Assembly: GCA_025458905.1 (NCBI GenBank)
Contig: JALORN010000006.1
Coordinates: 1-64,000, forward strand
Direction of reading: 5' to 3'
From: Steroidobacteraceae bacterium
GTDB taxonomy: Bacteria > Pseudomonadota > Gammaproteobacteria > Steroidobacterales > Steroidobacteraceae
Length of the DNA stretch: 64,000 nucleotides
A program made the position numbers and the translations under genes. Below are positions 51,133-60,562 of this stretch, in pieces; positions within the stretch are counted from its first letter, which is position 1, and each line of letters starts with the position of its first letter. Below the pieces are notes generated by a model, which searched no databases, was not told the origin of the DNA, and was given only the letters and a program-made list of their open reading frames with translations.

Positions 51133-52161
51133 ATGTCCGTCGTCTATCCCTTCTCCGCGATCGTCGCGCAGGACGAGATGAAGCTCGCCCTGGTGATCGC
51201 CGCGATCGACCCGAGCGTCGGCGGCGTCCTGGTGTTCGGCGACCGCGGCACCGGCAAGTCCACCACGGTGCGTGCGCTCGCGGCGCTGCTGCCACCGATG
51301 CGCGTGGTCGCCGACTGCGCCTATGGCTGCGACCCGGCGGCGCCCCTCGACCGGCGCTGCGAGGACTGCCGCAAGCGCGGCCCCGGCGCGGCGCCGAAGA
51401 CGCGGACGGTGCCCGTGCCGGTCGTCGACCTGCCGCTCGGCGCGACCGAGGACCGCGTCGTCGGCGCGCTCGACCTGGAGCGCGCGCTCGCGCAGGGCGT
51501 GAAGGCGTTCGAGCCGGGACTGCTGGCGCGGGCGCACCGCGGCTTCCTCTACATCGACGAGGTCAACCTGCTCGAGGACCACCTGGTCGACGTGCTGCTC
51601 GACGTGGCGGCATCCGGCGAGAACGTCGTCGAGCGCGAGGGGCTCAGCGTGCGCCACCCCGCGCGCTTCGTGCTGATCGGCAGCGGCAATCCCGAGGAGG
51701 GCGAGCTGCGCCCGCAGCTGCTCGACCGCTTCGGCCTGTCGGTCGAGGTGCGCACGCCGACCGACCTCGCGACGCGCGTGCAGGTGGTGCGCCGGCGCGA
51801 CGACTTCGAGCGCGACCCCGCGGCGTTCGTCGCCACCTGGGAGAAACAGGACGCCGCGCTGCGGCGCCGCATCGTGAAGGCGCGCGAGCGTCTCAAGGCC
51901 ATCCCGGCCACCGACGCGACGCTCGAGCGCGCCGCGCAGCTGTGCCTGCAGCTCGGCACAGACGGGCTGCGCGGCGAGCTCACGCTGGTGCGCGCCGCGC
52001 GCGCCTTCGCCGCCTTCGAGGGCGACGCGCAGGTCACCGATGCGCACCTGAGGCGCGTCGCGCCGCCGGCGCTGCGCCATCGCCTGCGACGCAACCCGCT
52101 CGAGGAAGCCGGCTCGTCGGTGCGCGTCGAGCGCGCGCTCGAGGCCTGCTTCGGCGCGTGA
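51133..52161 (+). CDS. bchI: Magnesium chelatase ATPase subunit BchI
   Basis: This 342-residue AAA+ ATPase powers insertion of Mg2+ into protoporphyrin IX, the first committed step of bacteriochlorophyll synthesis, as a ring with BchD that acts on BchH. It has Walker A GDRGTGKST (36-44), Walker B FLYIDEVNLL (138-147), the sensor region LIGSGNPEEGELRPQLLDRFGL, and the lid with RRIVKARERL. Between the Walker motifs four cysteines occur as Cys62/Cys66 and Cys76/Cys79, which could bind metal or act as a redox switch. AGGAG lies 10 bases ahead of the ATG. The stop overlaps the GTG of bchD. Confidence 0.97.
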   Translation: MSVVYPFSAIVAQDEMKLALVIAAIDPSVGGVLVFGDRGTGKSTTVRALAALLPPMRVVADCAYGCDPAAPLDRRCEDCRKRGPGAAPKTRTVPVPVVDLPLGATEDRVVGALDLERALAQGVKAFEPGLLARAHRGFLYIDEVNLLEDHLVDVLLDVAASGENVVEREGLSVRHPARFVLIGSGNPEEGELRPQLLDRFGLSVEVRTPTDLATRVQVVRRRDDFERDPAAFVATWEKQDAALRRRIVKARERLKAIPATDATLERAAQLCLQLGTDGLRGELTLVRAARAFAAFEGDAQVTDAHLRRVAPPALRHRLRRNPLEEAGSSVRVERALEACFGA

Positions 52162-54005
52162 ACGCGGCCGTGCCCGTCCCGGCCGCCGCCGCGCTGCCGG
52201 CCGCCCTCGGCCGCTGGCTCGAGGCGGCGACCGCCGCCGCGCTGTTCGCGGTCGATCCCTGCGGCATCGGCGGCGTGGTGCTGCGCGGCGGGCCCGGGCC
52301 GCTGCGCGACGCCTGGCTCGAGGGCCTGCGTGCGCTGCTCGGGCCCGAGGCGCCGTGGCGCCGCGTGCCGGTGCAGGTCGCCGAAGGCCGGCTGCTCGGG
52401 GGTCTCGACCTCGCCGCGACGCTGGCCGCCGGTCGCCCGCTGGCCGAACGCGGGCTGCTCGCGGCGGCCGACGGCGGCGTCGCGGTGCTGGCGATGGCCG
52501 AGCGCCTGCCCACTGCCACGGCCGCATTGGTCTGCGCGGCGCTCGATCGCGGCGAGGTGGTCGTGGAGCGCGACGGCGTGCAGCTGCGGCATGCGGCACG
52601 TTTCGGCGTGGTCGCGCTCGACGAGGCGGTGAGCGAGGACGAGGTCATCCCGCCGGCGCTGCTCGACCGCCTGGCGCTGCGCATCGATCTCGGCGGGCTG
52701 CGCCTCGCGGAGCCGCCCGATCTCGGACTCGACGCCGCGGCGATCGCCGCGGCCCGCGGGCGGCTCCCGCGGATCGTGGCGGGTGACTCCGCGGTCGAGG
52801 CGCTGTGCGCGGCCTCGGTGGCCTTCGGCATCGACTCGCTGCGCGCCGCGCAGCTCGCGCTGCGCGTCGCCCGCGCGGCGGCCGCGCTGGCCGGGCGCGC
52901 GCGCGTCGCCGACGACGACGTGACGCTCGCGGCGCGTCTCGTGCTCGGTCCCCGTGCCACGCAGCTGCCGGCATCGCCCGAGGAGCCCGCGCCCCCCGAG
53001 GACGAGCCGCCCCCACCGCCACCCCCGCCGCCGGATGCCCCGGACGCCTCGCGCGACGATGCCGAGTCCCGGGCCGAGCAGCCGCTGGAGGATCGGGTGC
53101 TGGAGGCGGTGTCTGCGGCACTGCCCGCCGACCTGCTGGCGCTGCTCGCCGCCGGCCAGCCGCCGCGCGGCGGGGCGCGCTCCAGCGGGCGTTCGGGCGC
53201 GGCGCAGCGCGGCGATGCGCGCGGTCGCCCGGCAGGCGTGCGGCGCGGCGAGCTGCGGCCCGGTGCGCGGCTGTCGGTGATCGAGACGTTGCGTGCCGCG
53301 GCGCCCTGGCAGCCGCTGCGTCGCCGCGAACGTGCCCGCGGTTCCATTCCCGGAGTCCCCGCCTCCACGACCACGCGACGTCTGGAGGTGCGGCGCGACG
53401 ACTTCCGCATCGCGCGCCATCGCCAGCGCACCCGCACCACCACGATCTTCGTCGTCGACGCTTCCGGCTCGCAGGCCCTCAATCGTCTCGGCGAGGCCAA
53501 GGGCGCGGTCGAGCTGCTGCTCGCCGAGTGCTACGTGCGTCGCGACCAGGTCGCGCTGCTCGCCTTCCGCGGCCGCGGCGCGGAGTTGCTGCTGCCGCCG
53601 ACGCGCTCGCTGGTGCGTGCCAGGCGCAGCCTGGCGCAGCTGCCCGGCGGCGGTGGCACGCCGCTCGCGAGCGGCATCGATGCCGCCGCGACGCTCGCCG
53701 TGGCGGCACGCCGGCGCGGCGAGTCGCCGCTGGTGATCCTGCTGACCGATGGGCGCGCCAACGTCGCGCGGGACGGCGCGCCCGGGCGCCCCCTCGCCGA
53801 GCAGCACGCGCTCGAGGCGGCCCGCGCCTTCCGGGCCGAAGGCCTCGCCGCGATGCTGATCGACACCTCGCCGCGGCCGCAGGAGATCGCGGCCCGCGTC
53901 GCGCAGCAGCTCGGCGCGCGCTACCTGCCGCTGCCGCACGCCGACGCGGCCATGCTGTCGCGCGCGGTCCGGTCCGCCCTGCCGTCGGATGCGGTGCGCG
54001 CATGA
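52158..54005 (+). CDS. bchD: Magnesium chelatase subunit BchD
   Basis: This 615-residue partner of BchI has a degenerate AAA domain (about 1-270) with no proper Walker A: the position reads RGGPGPLRD. A Pro/Glu/Asp linker with a run of prolines (about 275-320) follows, then a von Willebrand A integrin-like domain (about 425-610). The MIDAS metal motif is DASGSQ from Asp434, with GGGGTPLASG and LLTDGRANVARDG completing it. BchD bridges BchI and BchH. The start is GTG, overlapping the bchI stop as GTGA; the stop overlaps bchO as ATGA, so the three are coupled. Confidence 0.96.
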   Translation: MNAAVPVPAAAALPAALGRWLEAATAAALFAVDPCGIGGVVLRGGPGPLRDAWLEGLRALLGPEAPWRRVPVQVAEGRLLGGLDLAATLAAGRPLAERGLLAAADGGVAVLAMAERLPTATAALVCAALDRGEVVVERDGVQLRHAARFGVVALDEAVSEDEVIPPALLDRLALRIDLGGLRLAEPPDLGLDAAAIAAARGRLPRIVAGDSAVEALCAASVAFGIDSLRAAQLALRVARAAAALAGRARVADDDVTLAARLVLGPRATQLPASPEEPAPPEDEPPPPPPPPPDAPDASRDDAESRAEQPLEDRVLEAVSAALPADLLALLAAGQPPRGGARSSGRSGAAQRGDARGRPAGVRRGELRPGARLSVIETLRAAAPWQPLRRRERARGSIPGVPASTTTRRLEVRRDDFRIARHRQRTRTTTIFVVDASGSQALNRLGEAKGAVELLLAECYVRRDQVALLAFRGRGAELLLPPTRSLVRARRSLAQLPGGGGTPLASGIDAAATLAVAARRRGESPLVILLTDGRANVARDGAPGRPLAEQHALEAARAFRAEGLAAMLIDTSPRPQEIAARVAQQLGARYLPLPHADAAMLSRAVRSALPSDAVRA

Positions 54006-54898
54006 GCCTGCGAGCACCCGACTGGCACGAGGACGGGCGCGACTGGCCGAACCGCGAGCACAGCCGCTTCGTCGAGGCCGCGGGGCTGCGCTGGCACGTG
54101 CAGGTCATGGGCACGGGACCGACGATGCTGCTGGTGCACGGCACCGGGGCCGCGACCCACTCCTGGCGCGACCTCGCGCCGCGCCTCGCGCGACGCTACA
54201 CGGTCGTCGCGCCGGACCTGCCCGGCCACGGCTTCACCGCCGCGGCGCCCGAACGCCAGATGTCGATGCCCGGCATGGCGCAGGCGCTGCAGGCGCTGCT
54301 GCGCGCGCTCGCGCTCGTGCCCGAGTGGGTGGTGGGGCACTCGGCGGGCGCCGCGATCCTCGCCCGCGGTTGCCTCGACGAGGGCTGGCGTCCCCGCGGC
54401 TTCTTCAGCCTCAACGGCGCGCTGCTGCCGCTCGGTGGGCTGCGTCATCCGGGCATCGCGCCGTTCGCGCGCGCCTTCGTCACGGGCTCGCTGGTGCCGC
54501 GCCTGTTCGCCTGGCGCGCCGCCGACCCGGCCGTCACGGCGCGCATCCTCGGCGAGACCGGGTCGCGCCTCGAGCCGCGCGGCGTCGAGCTCTACCGCCG
54601 CCTCGCGAGCCGCCCGGCGCACGTGTCGGCCGCGCTGACGATGATGGCGATGTGGGATCCGCGGCCGCTGGCGCGCGACCTGCCGCGCCTCGCGGTCCCG
54701 CTGTGCCTGCTCGCGGGCGGCAGCGACGGCATGATCCCGGCGCGCGAGGCCGAGAAGGTGCGCGCGCTGGTGCCGGGCGCCGAGCTGCTGCCGCTGCCCG
54801 GGCTCGGTCACCTCGCCCACGAGGAAGCACCGGACCGCATCGCGGCGCTGCTCGCCGAGAGGGCGGTCGTTGCGGCGCCCGCGCCGATTCCGCCGTGA
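54002..54898 (+). CDS. bchO: Alpha/beta hydrolase BchO, magnesium chelatase-associated
   Basis: This 298-residue alpha/beta-fold protein always travels with bchI and bchD in purple bacteria. It has VHGTGAATHSWRDLAPRLA (oxyanion side), PGHGFT, the nucleophile Ser114 in VGHSAGAAILARG, an acidic residue in GGSDGMIPA, and the late GLGHLAHEE with the His. The triad is intact, but its substrate and role in Mg chelation are not established. The gene is coupled to bchD by an ATGA overlap. After its stop there are 46 bases before the DUF3422 gene. Confidence 0.94.
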   Translation: MSLRAPDWHEDGRDWPNREHSRFVEAAGLRWHVQVMGTGPTMLLVHGTGAATHSWRDLAPRLARRYTVVAPDLPGHGFTAAAPERQMSMPGMAQALQALLRALALVPEWVVGHSAGAAILARGCLDEGWRPRGFFSLNGALLPLGGLRHPGIAPFARAFVTGSLVPRLFAWRAADPAVTARILGETGSRLEPRGVELYRRLASRPAHVSAALTMMAMWDPRPLARDLPRLAVPLCLLAGGSDGMIPAREAEKVRALVPGAELLPLPGLGHLAHEEAPDRIAALLAERAVVAAPAPIPP

Positions 54899-54944
54899 GC
54901 GACGGGCCTGTATCGTCCGGCCGGAAATTCGTGCGAGGAGTGTC

Positions 54945-56228
54945 GTGACGCTGCCAGCCGCCCACCCGATGCGCCTCGAGCTGAGCGAAGAGGTCCATGC
55001 GCGGCCGCCGCTACCGTTGGCGGTGCCCGCGCGCGTCAGCTGCCTGGCGCTGCTGTCGCCACCCGGCGCGCGCGCGGAGGAGTGGCAGTCGCTGCTGCGC
55101 CTCGCGGCCCGCTGCGGCGTCACGCTGCCCGAGGCGCCCGGCAGCCACTGCAGCGCCGACTTCGGCCGCTTCCGCCTCAAGTGGGAGCGCCACACCGAGT
55201 TCTCGCGCTACGTGTTCGTCGTCGAGGGTGCCGGCGAGCAGCCGTTCGCGAGCCCGGCGATCGACCAGGTGCCCGCCGACTGGGTGGCCGCGATCCCGGG
55301 CCAGCTGATCTTCGCCGCCCACTGCGAGCTCGTCCGTGGCGACGGCCCGCCGGACCATGACACCTTGTCCAGCCGCCATTTCGGCGGGCACCCGCTGCTC
55401 GGCTCGGCCATCGGCGGCGGCGTCGCGCTGGCGTTCACCGACTTCCGCATCCGCGACGACGGCTACAGCCGCATCCTGGTCGTCGATCGCGGGATGACCC
55501 CCCAGCAGGCCGGTCGCGCCGTACAGTCACTGCTCGAGATCGATGCCTATCGCGTGCTCGCGCTGCTCGCCTTCCCGGTGGCACGCGAGCTGTCGCCGTC
55601 CCTCTACCGCAGCGAGCGCGAGCTCGCGGAGATCGCCAACGTGCTGGTGCAGGCCGACGTCGACAGCGAGCCGGTGCTACTGGAGCGCCTGACGCGCCTG
55701 CAGGCGCAGATCGAGGGCCGCGAGGCCGACAACCACTACCGCTTCGGCGCCGCCGTGGCCTACTACGAGATCGTGCAGCGGCGCATCGCGCAGCTGCGTG
55801 AGGAGCGCCTGCCGCCGCTGCAGACCTTCCAGGAGTTCACCGAGCGACGCCTCGGCCCGGCGATGAACACCTGCGCCGCCGTCAGCGCCCGCCTCGAGTC
55901 GCTGTCGCAACGCGTGTCGCGCGCCACGCAGCTGCTGTCCACCCGCATCGAGATCACCCGCGAACGCCAGAACCAGCAGCTGCTCGGGCAGATGAACCGT
56001 CGCGCCGAGATGCAGCTGCGCCTGCAGGGCACGGTCGAGGGCCTGTCGGTCGCGGCCGTCACCTACTACGTGGTGGGGCTGCTCAACTACGCGGTCAAGG
56101 GCCTGCCGGCGCACGCCCTCGGCGTGGATCCCGGCGTCGCGACCGCGGTCGCGATCCCGCTGGTCGCGCTGCTGGTGTATCTCGGCGTGCGTCGCGTCCG
56201 TCACGCCGTCGCGGATGCCGCCCGGTGA
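54945..56228 (+). CDS. DUF3422 family membrane-anchored protein
   Basis: This 427-residue protein of the DUF3422 (COG4949) family is soluble for most of its length. It starts with RLELSEEVHARPPLPL, then FGRFRLKWERHTEFSRYVFV and LGSAIGGGVALAFTDFRI. A helical, coiled-coil-like part (about 270-370; AQLREERLPPLQTFQEFTERRL) leads to two C-terminal membrane helices (VTYYVVGLLNYAVKGLP; AVAIPLVALLVYLGVRRVRHAV). The GTG at 54945 is chosen because GAGGAG ends 4 bases ahead; an ATG 10 codons in is the alternative. No function is assigned. Its stop overlaps the GTG of crtI, so it is part of the photosynthesis transcript. Confidence 0.88.
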   Translation: MTLPAAHPMRLELSEEVHARPPLPLAVPARVSCLALLSPPGARAEEWQSLLRLAARCGVTLPEAPGSHCSADFGRFRLKWERHTEFSRYVFVVEGAGEQPFASPAIDQVPADWVAAIPGQLIFAAHCELVRGDGPPDHDTLSSRHFGGHPLLGSAIGGGVALAFTDFRIRDDGYSRILVVDRGMTPQQAGRAVQSLLEIDAYRVLALLAFPVARELSPSLYRSERELAEIANVLVQADVDSEPVLLERLTRLQAQIEGREADNHYRFGAAVAYYEIVQRRIAQLREERLPPLQTFQEFTERRLGPAMNTCAAVSARLESLSQRVSRATQLLSTRIEITRERQNQQLLGQMNRRAEMQLRLQGTVEGLSVAAVTYYVVGLLNYAVKGLPAHALGVDPGVATAVAIPLVALLVYLGVRRVRHAVADAAR

Positions 56229-57715
56229 GCGCGCCGCGCCACGCCGTCGTGATCGGCAGCGGCTTCGGCGGCCTCGCGGCCGCGGTGCGGCTCGGCGCCC
56301 GCGGCTACCGCGTCACGGTGCTCGAGAAGCTCGACGCGCCGGGCGGCCGGGCCTACGTGCACCGGCAGGACGGCTTCACTTTCGACGGCGGCCCGACCAT
56401 CGTCACCGCACCCTACCTGCTCGACGAGCTGTGGGCGCTGTGCGGCCGGCGGCGTGCCGACGACGTCGAGCTGCGCGAGCTCGACCCGTTCTACCAGGTA
56501 CGCTTCGACGACGGCGATACGTTCGACTATTCCGGCAACCTCGACGCGATCCGCGCGCAGATCGCGCGCGTCGAGCCGCGCGACGTGCCGGCGCTCGACC
56601 GCTTCCTGGCCGCCAGCCAGGAGATCTACGACATCGCCTTCGGCCAGTTCGCCGCCAAGCCGTTCCACCAGCTCGGCACCTTCGTGGGCGCGGCGCCGGA
56701 CCTGGTGCGCCTCGGCGGCTACCGCTCGGTCCACGGCTTCGTCAGCCGCTACTTCCGCAACGAGAAGCTGCGCATCCTGTTCAGCTTCCACCCGCTGCTG
56801 GTCGGCGGCAACCCGTTCACGACCACGTCCTTCTATTGCCTGATCTCGCACCTCGAGCGCACCTTCGGCGTGCACTGGGCGATGGGCGGCACCGGCGCGC
56901 TGATCCGCGGCCTCGCCGCGCTGGTGGCGGGGCAGGGCGGCACGCTGCGCTACGGCGCCGAGGTCGCGCAGATCACCACCGACGGGCGCCGCGCCACCGG
57001 CGTGCGGCTCGCCAGCGGCGAGACGCTCGCCGCGGACGTCGTCGTGTCGAACGCCGACGCGGCCTGGACCTACTCGAAGCTGCTGGGTTCGCACCCGCGG
57101 CGCCGCTGGACCGACCGCAAGCTCGCCCGCTCGCGCTATTCGATGAGCCTGTTCGTCTGGTACTTCGGCACCAACCGGCGCTACGACGCGGTGCGGCACC
57201 ACACGATCATGATGGGCCCGCGCTACGAGGGCCTGGTCGACGACATCTTCACGAAGAAGCGGCTCGCGACCGACTTCAGCCTCTACCTGCACCGCCCGAC
57301 GGCGACCGACCCGTCGCTCGCGCCGCCGGGCTGCGACACCTTCTACGTGCTCTCGCCCGTGCCGCACCTCGGCAGCGGCACCGACTGGCCGGCGCGCGCC
57401 GAGGGCTACCGCGCCTCGATCCAGCGCAAGCTCGAGGAGACCGTGCTGCCGGGGCTCGGCGAGTCGATCGTCACCTCGCGCATGATGACCCCGCTCGACT
57501 TCCGCGAGCGCCTGCTGTCGGTCAACGGCGCGGCCTTCGCGCTCGAGCCCTGGCTGTTCCAGAGTGCCTGGTTCCGTCCGCACAACCTCAGCGAGGAGCT
57601 CGAGCGGCTCTACCTCGTGGGCGCCGGCACCCATCCCGGCGCGGGCATCCCCGGCGTGCTGTCGTCGGCGAAGATCCTGGACCAGATCGTGCCGGACCCG
57701 GGCGCGCTCGCCTGA
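56225..57715 (+). CDS. crtI: Phytoene desaturase CrtI
   Basis: This 496-residue FAD enzyme, membrane-associated, removes hydrogens from phytoene in three or four steps to neurosporene or lycopene. It has GSGFGGLAAAVRLGARGY (residues 11-28) for FAD, DGGPTIVTAPYLL, and the C-terminal carotenoid-binding signature GAGTHPGAGIPGVLSSAKI. MGGTGALIRGLAALV is typical of CrtI rather than CrtD. The start is GTG overlapping the DUF3422 stop (GTGA). The number of desaturation steps, which decides between spheroidene and spirilloxanthin routes, cannot be read from the sequence. It converges with crtD. Confidence 0.95.
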   Translation: MSAPRHAVVIGSGFGGLAAAVRLGARGYRVTVLEKLDAPGGRAYVHRQDGFTFDGGPTIVTAPYLLDELWALCGRRRADDVELRELDPFYQVRFDDGDTFDYSGNLDAIRAQIARVEPRDVPALDRFLAASQEIYDIAFGQFAAKPFHQLGTFVGAAPDLVRLGGYRSVHGFVSRYFRNEKLRILFSFHPLLVGGNPFTTTSFYCLISHLERTFGVHWAMGGTGALIRGLAALVAGQGGTLRYGAEVAQITTDGRRATGVRLASGETLAADVVVSNADAAWTYSKLLGSHPRRRWTDRKLARSRYSMSLFVWYFGTNRRYDAVRHHTIMMGPRYEGLVDDIFTKKRLATDFSLYLHRPTATDPSLAPPGCDTFYVLSPVPHLGSGTDWPARAEGYRASIQRKLEETVLPGLGESIVTSRMMTPLDFRERLLSVNGAAFALEPWLFQSAWFRPHNLSEELERLYLVGAGTHPGAGIPGVLSSAKILDQIVPDPGALA

Positions 57716-57776
57716 GCGCGTGCCCGCGGCCGCGCGCTGCGGCATCGGGCCGTCGCAGCGACCGCGCACCGCGGCG

Positions 57777-59312
57777 TCAGTTCGTCGCAGCGGCCGCGCG
57801 CGCGGCGCGACGCCACGCGCCGACCTCCTGCAGCAGCGCCGCCGCCGCCAGCCGGCCCGACATCGCCGCCATCGGGATGCCCGGCCCGGGGTGCACCGAG
57901 CCGCCGGCGAGGTACAGCCCGGGCACGCGGGTCGTCGAGCCGCTGCGCCGGAAGGTCGCGAACGGCCCGACGCTCGCGCGGCCGTACAGGGCGCCGCCGC
58001 TCGCCGGGAACAGCCGCTCGAACCCGGCGGGCGTGGTCGCGACGCCGTCGCGGCCGCCGCCCTCGACCTCCAGGCCGCAGGCGGCGAGCAACGCGAACGC
58101 GTCGCGACGCCGCGCCTCGGTCCAGCTCGCGTCGAAGGCCGCGCGGTCACCGTCCGGTGGCGCGTTGACCAGCACCAGCAGCCGCTCGCGCGCGCCGCTC
58201 GCGAGTGCCGTCGCGGCCGCGCCGCGATCCTGTGCGCAGACGTAGACCGTCGGCGCGTCGACGACGCCGCGCTCCTCGAAGATCGTGCGGAACTCGCGCG
58301 GGTAGTCCTCGGCGAAGAACACGTTGTGATGCTCGAGCGGGAAGCCGGCGGTGCGGGCGTGCACGCACCACGTGGTCGCCGACAGCGACCGATCCCGCGG
58401 TGCCGTGCCGGGTGCCGCCGCACGCACCGCGCCGCCGAGCAGGCCCGCCGACAGCGCCGACACGTCGCCGTTGAAGACCACGGCATCCGCCGGCAACACC
58501 TCGCCATCCGCGAGCGTCACCCCGGACACGCGACCGCGTGCGACCTGCAGCGCCGCGACCTCCGCTCCATAGCGATAGCGCGCACCCCGCGACTCGCCGA
58601 TGCGCTGCAGCGCATCGGCGACGCGGCGCATGCCGCCGCGCACCAGCCAGACGCCGTCCTGCTCGACGTGCGCCACCAGCATCAGCGTCGCCGGCGCCGT
58701 CAGCGGCGAGGAGCCGCAGTAGGTCGCGTAGCGCGCGAACAGCTGCCGCAGGCGAGGGTCGCGGAAATGCCGACCGAGCGCGGACCAGAGGCTGCGCATC
58801 GAGCCGAGGTTCCAGAGTTCGTCCAGGCGCCGCAGCCCGACCCGTCGCACGAGGCCGGGCAGCGACGGCCGCGGGCGGGCGATGAAGGTGTCCTGCAGCG
58901 TGCGATAGACCGCGGCGCTGCGGCGGCAGAAGTCGAGGTAGCCGCGCGCGTCGGCCGCGCCGGCGAACTCGCCGATCGCCTCGGCCGAGCGCGCCACGTC
59001 GGCGTACAGGTCGAGCCGTCCGCCGGCGCGCCATGCGTGCCGTGCGAGCACGGTGGCGGGCACCAGGTCGAGCTCGCGCTCGAGCGAGGTGCCCGCGGCA
59101 TCGAGCAGCCCCTCGAACACCCAGCGCATCGTGAACACGGTCGGGCCGCCGTCGATCGCCGCGCCGTCGACCGGCACCTCGCGCATCTTGCCGCCCGGCG
59201 CGGCGGCACGCTCCAGCACCTGCACGTCCAGGCCGCGCGCGGCGAGCTCGAGCGCCGCGGCGAGGCCGCCGATGCCGGCGCCGACGACGATGACGCGCGG
59301 AACGCGGGTCAC
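57777..59312 (-). CDS. crtD: Hydroxyneurosporene/methoxyneurosporene dehydrogenase CrtD
   Basis: This 511-residue CrtI paralogue introduces the C-3,4 double bond after hydration by CrtC. FAD motif GAGIGGLAAALELAARGL near the N-terminus, IDGGPTVFTMRWVFEGLL, VRGGMRRVADAL and the C-terminal GGSVHPGPGIPMAAMSGRLAA distinguish it from CrtI. The SVHPGPGIP variant is the usual CrtD form. The start is GTG at 59312, chosen because the FAD motif follows within 10 residues; no ribosome binding site is clear. It is on the strand opposite to crtI and crtB. A weak 7-base hairpin (57735-57760) separates it from crtI. Confidence 0.92.
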   Translation of the reverse strand: MTRVPRVIVVGAGIGGLAAALELAARGLDVQVLERAAAPGGKMREVPVDGAAIDGGPTVFTMRWVFEGLLDAAGTSLERELDLVPATVLARHAWRAGGRLDLYADVARSAEAIGEFAGAADARGYLDFCRRSAAVYRTLQDTFIARPRPSLPGLVRRVGLRRLDELWNLGSMRSLWSALGRHFRDPRLRQLFARYATYCGSSPLTAPATLMLVAHVEQDGVWLVRGGMRRVADALQRIGESRGARYRYGAEVAALQVARGRVSGVTLADGEVLPADAVVFNGDVSALSAGLLGGAVRAAAPGTAPRDRSLSATTWCVHARTAGFPLEHHNVFFAEDYPREFRTIFEERGVVDAPTVYVCAQDRGAAATALASGARERLLVLVNAPPDGDRAAFDASWTEARRRDAFALLAACGLEVEGGGRDGVATTPAGFERLFPASGGALYGRASVGPFATFRRSGSTTRVPGLYLAGGSVHPGPGIPMAAMSGRLAAAALLQEVGAWRRAARAAAATN

Positions 59313-59491
59313 GGCGCTGCCTCGTCGGTGCGCGCTGCGCCCGCGCGCGCCGGGTTGCGGCCGCGCGTGCGCGGCGGCGGTGGTAGCGGCGGTCGAGGGC
59401 GATGCCGCGCCACCGGCCCGTGGTTGCGGCATGCCGTCGTCGAGGGGGCCCGGGTTGCCGTGCCGAGAAAGGCGGGCGTAAGCTCGCCGCG

Positions 59492-60562
59492 ATGTCGACG
59501 TTCACCGAAACCGACGCCGCGCTCGCCAGCGTCGAAGACCTGGCCACCTGTCGCGAGGCGATCCGCACCGGCTCGCGCACCTTCCACGCCGCCTCGCTGA
59601 TCCTGCCGTCGCGCGTGCGCGAGCCGGCGCTGTCGCTGTATGCGTTCTGCCGCGCCGCCGACGACGCGATCGACGAGTCCGGCGAGCCCGCTGCGGCGCT
59701 GGCCATGCTGCGCAGCCGGCTCGCCGGCGCCTACCAGCGGCGCCCCGCTGCGATCGCCGAGGATCGCGCGCTGGCCGACGTGGTCGCGCGCTTCGCGATC
59801 CCGCGCGAGGTGCCCGAGGCCTTGCTGGAGGGCTTCGCCTGGGACGCCGAGCGGCGCCGCTATGCCGACCTGTCGGGCGTGCTCGCCTACGCCGCGCGGG
59901 TCGCGGGCACGGTGGGCGTGATGATGGCCCTGCTGATGGGCGCGCGCTCCGCCGCGGCGCTGGCACGCGCGGCCGATCTCGGCGCCGCCATGCAGCTGTC
60001 GAACATCGCACGCGACGTCGGCGAGGACGCGCGCGCCGGCCGCCTCTACCTGCCGCTCGACTGGCTGCGCGCCGCCGGCATCGAGCCGGAGGCGTTCCTC
60101 GCACGGCCGGTGTTCAGCCCGGCGCTCGGCGCCGTCGTCGATCGCCTGCTCGAGGCCGCCGAGGGACTCTATGCGCGCGCCGCTTCCGGTGTCGCGGCGT
60201 TGCCGCCGGAGTGCCGGCCGGCGATCCACGCCGCGCGCCTGATGTACGCGGAGATCGGCCGCGAGGTCGCGCGGCGCGGCAACGATTCGGTCAGCAGCCG
60301 CGCGGTGGTGCCGGCTGCACGCAAGGCGCTGCTGCTCGCGCGGGCGCTGTCCGCGGCGACCCGGCGCGATGCCCTGCCGGCGCTGGCGCCCCTGCCCGAG
60401 ACGCGATTCCTCGTCGATGCCGTCGTGGCCGGCGACGCCCGCACCGGGTTCGCCGCCAGCGCGGTGCCGGGCGGCCGGCTCGGCGTGCGGGAGCAGATCC
60501 TCTGGACGCTCGAGCTGTTCGAGCGCCTGGAGCGCCGCCAGCGCCTCGCCCAGCAGGGCTGA
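59492..60562 (+). CDS. crtB: Phytoene synthase CrtB
   Basis: This 356-residue enzyme joins two geranylgeranyl diphosphates to phytoene. It has the first Asp-rich motif in YAFCRAADDAIDE (about 50-62), the second in QLSNIARDVGEDARAGRLYLP, and REVPEALLEGFAWD and ARRGNDSVSSRAVVP, as in other CrtB proteins. The ATG at 59492 has no ribosome binding site; TTGCCG (59455) and TAAGCT (59479), 18 bases apart, could make a nearly leaderless transcript. The upstream 179-base gap to crtD shows no TGT-N12-ACA site. The stop overlaps the ATG of the next small gene by one base. Confidence 0.95.
   Translation: MSTFTETDAALASVEDLATCREAIRTGSRTFHAASLILPSRVREPALSLYAFCRAADDAIDESGEPAAALAMLRSRLAGAYQRRPAAIAEDRALADVVARFAIPREVPEALLEGFAWDAERRRYADLSGVLAYAARVAGTVGVMMALLMGARSAAALARAADLGAAMQLSNIARDVGEDARAGRLYLPLDWLRAAGIEPEAFLARPVFSPALGAVVDRLLEAAEGLYARAASGVAALPPECRPAIHAARLMYAEIGREVARRGNDSVSSRAVVPAARKALLLARALSAATRRDALPALAPLPETRFLVDAVVAGDARTGFAASAVPGGRLGVREQILWTLELFERLERRQRLAQQG

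Noticed and set aside
50970-52157. Plus-strand frame that extends bchD upstream through bchI
   Set aside because: BchI is fully supported in another register, and BchD has a GTG start that overlaps the bchI stop in the usual coupled manner.
59313-59491. CrtJ/PpsR site ahead of crtB or crtD
   Set aside because: No TGT-N12-ACA or close variant was found by eye in this gap; only a weak TTGCCG/TAAGCT pair for crtB.
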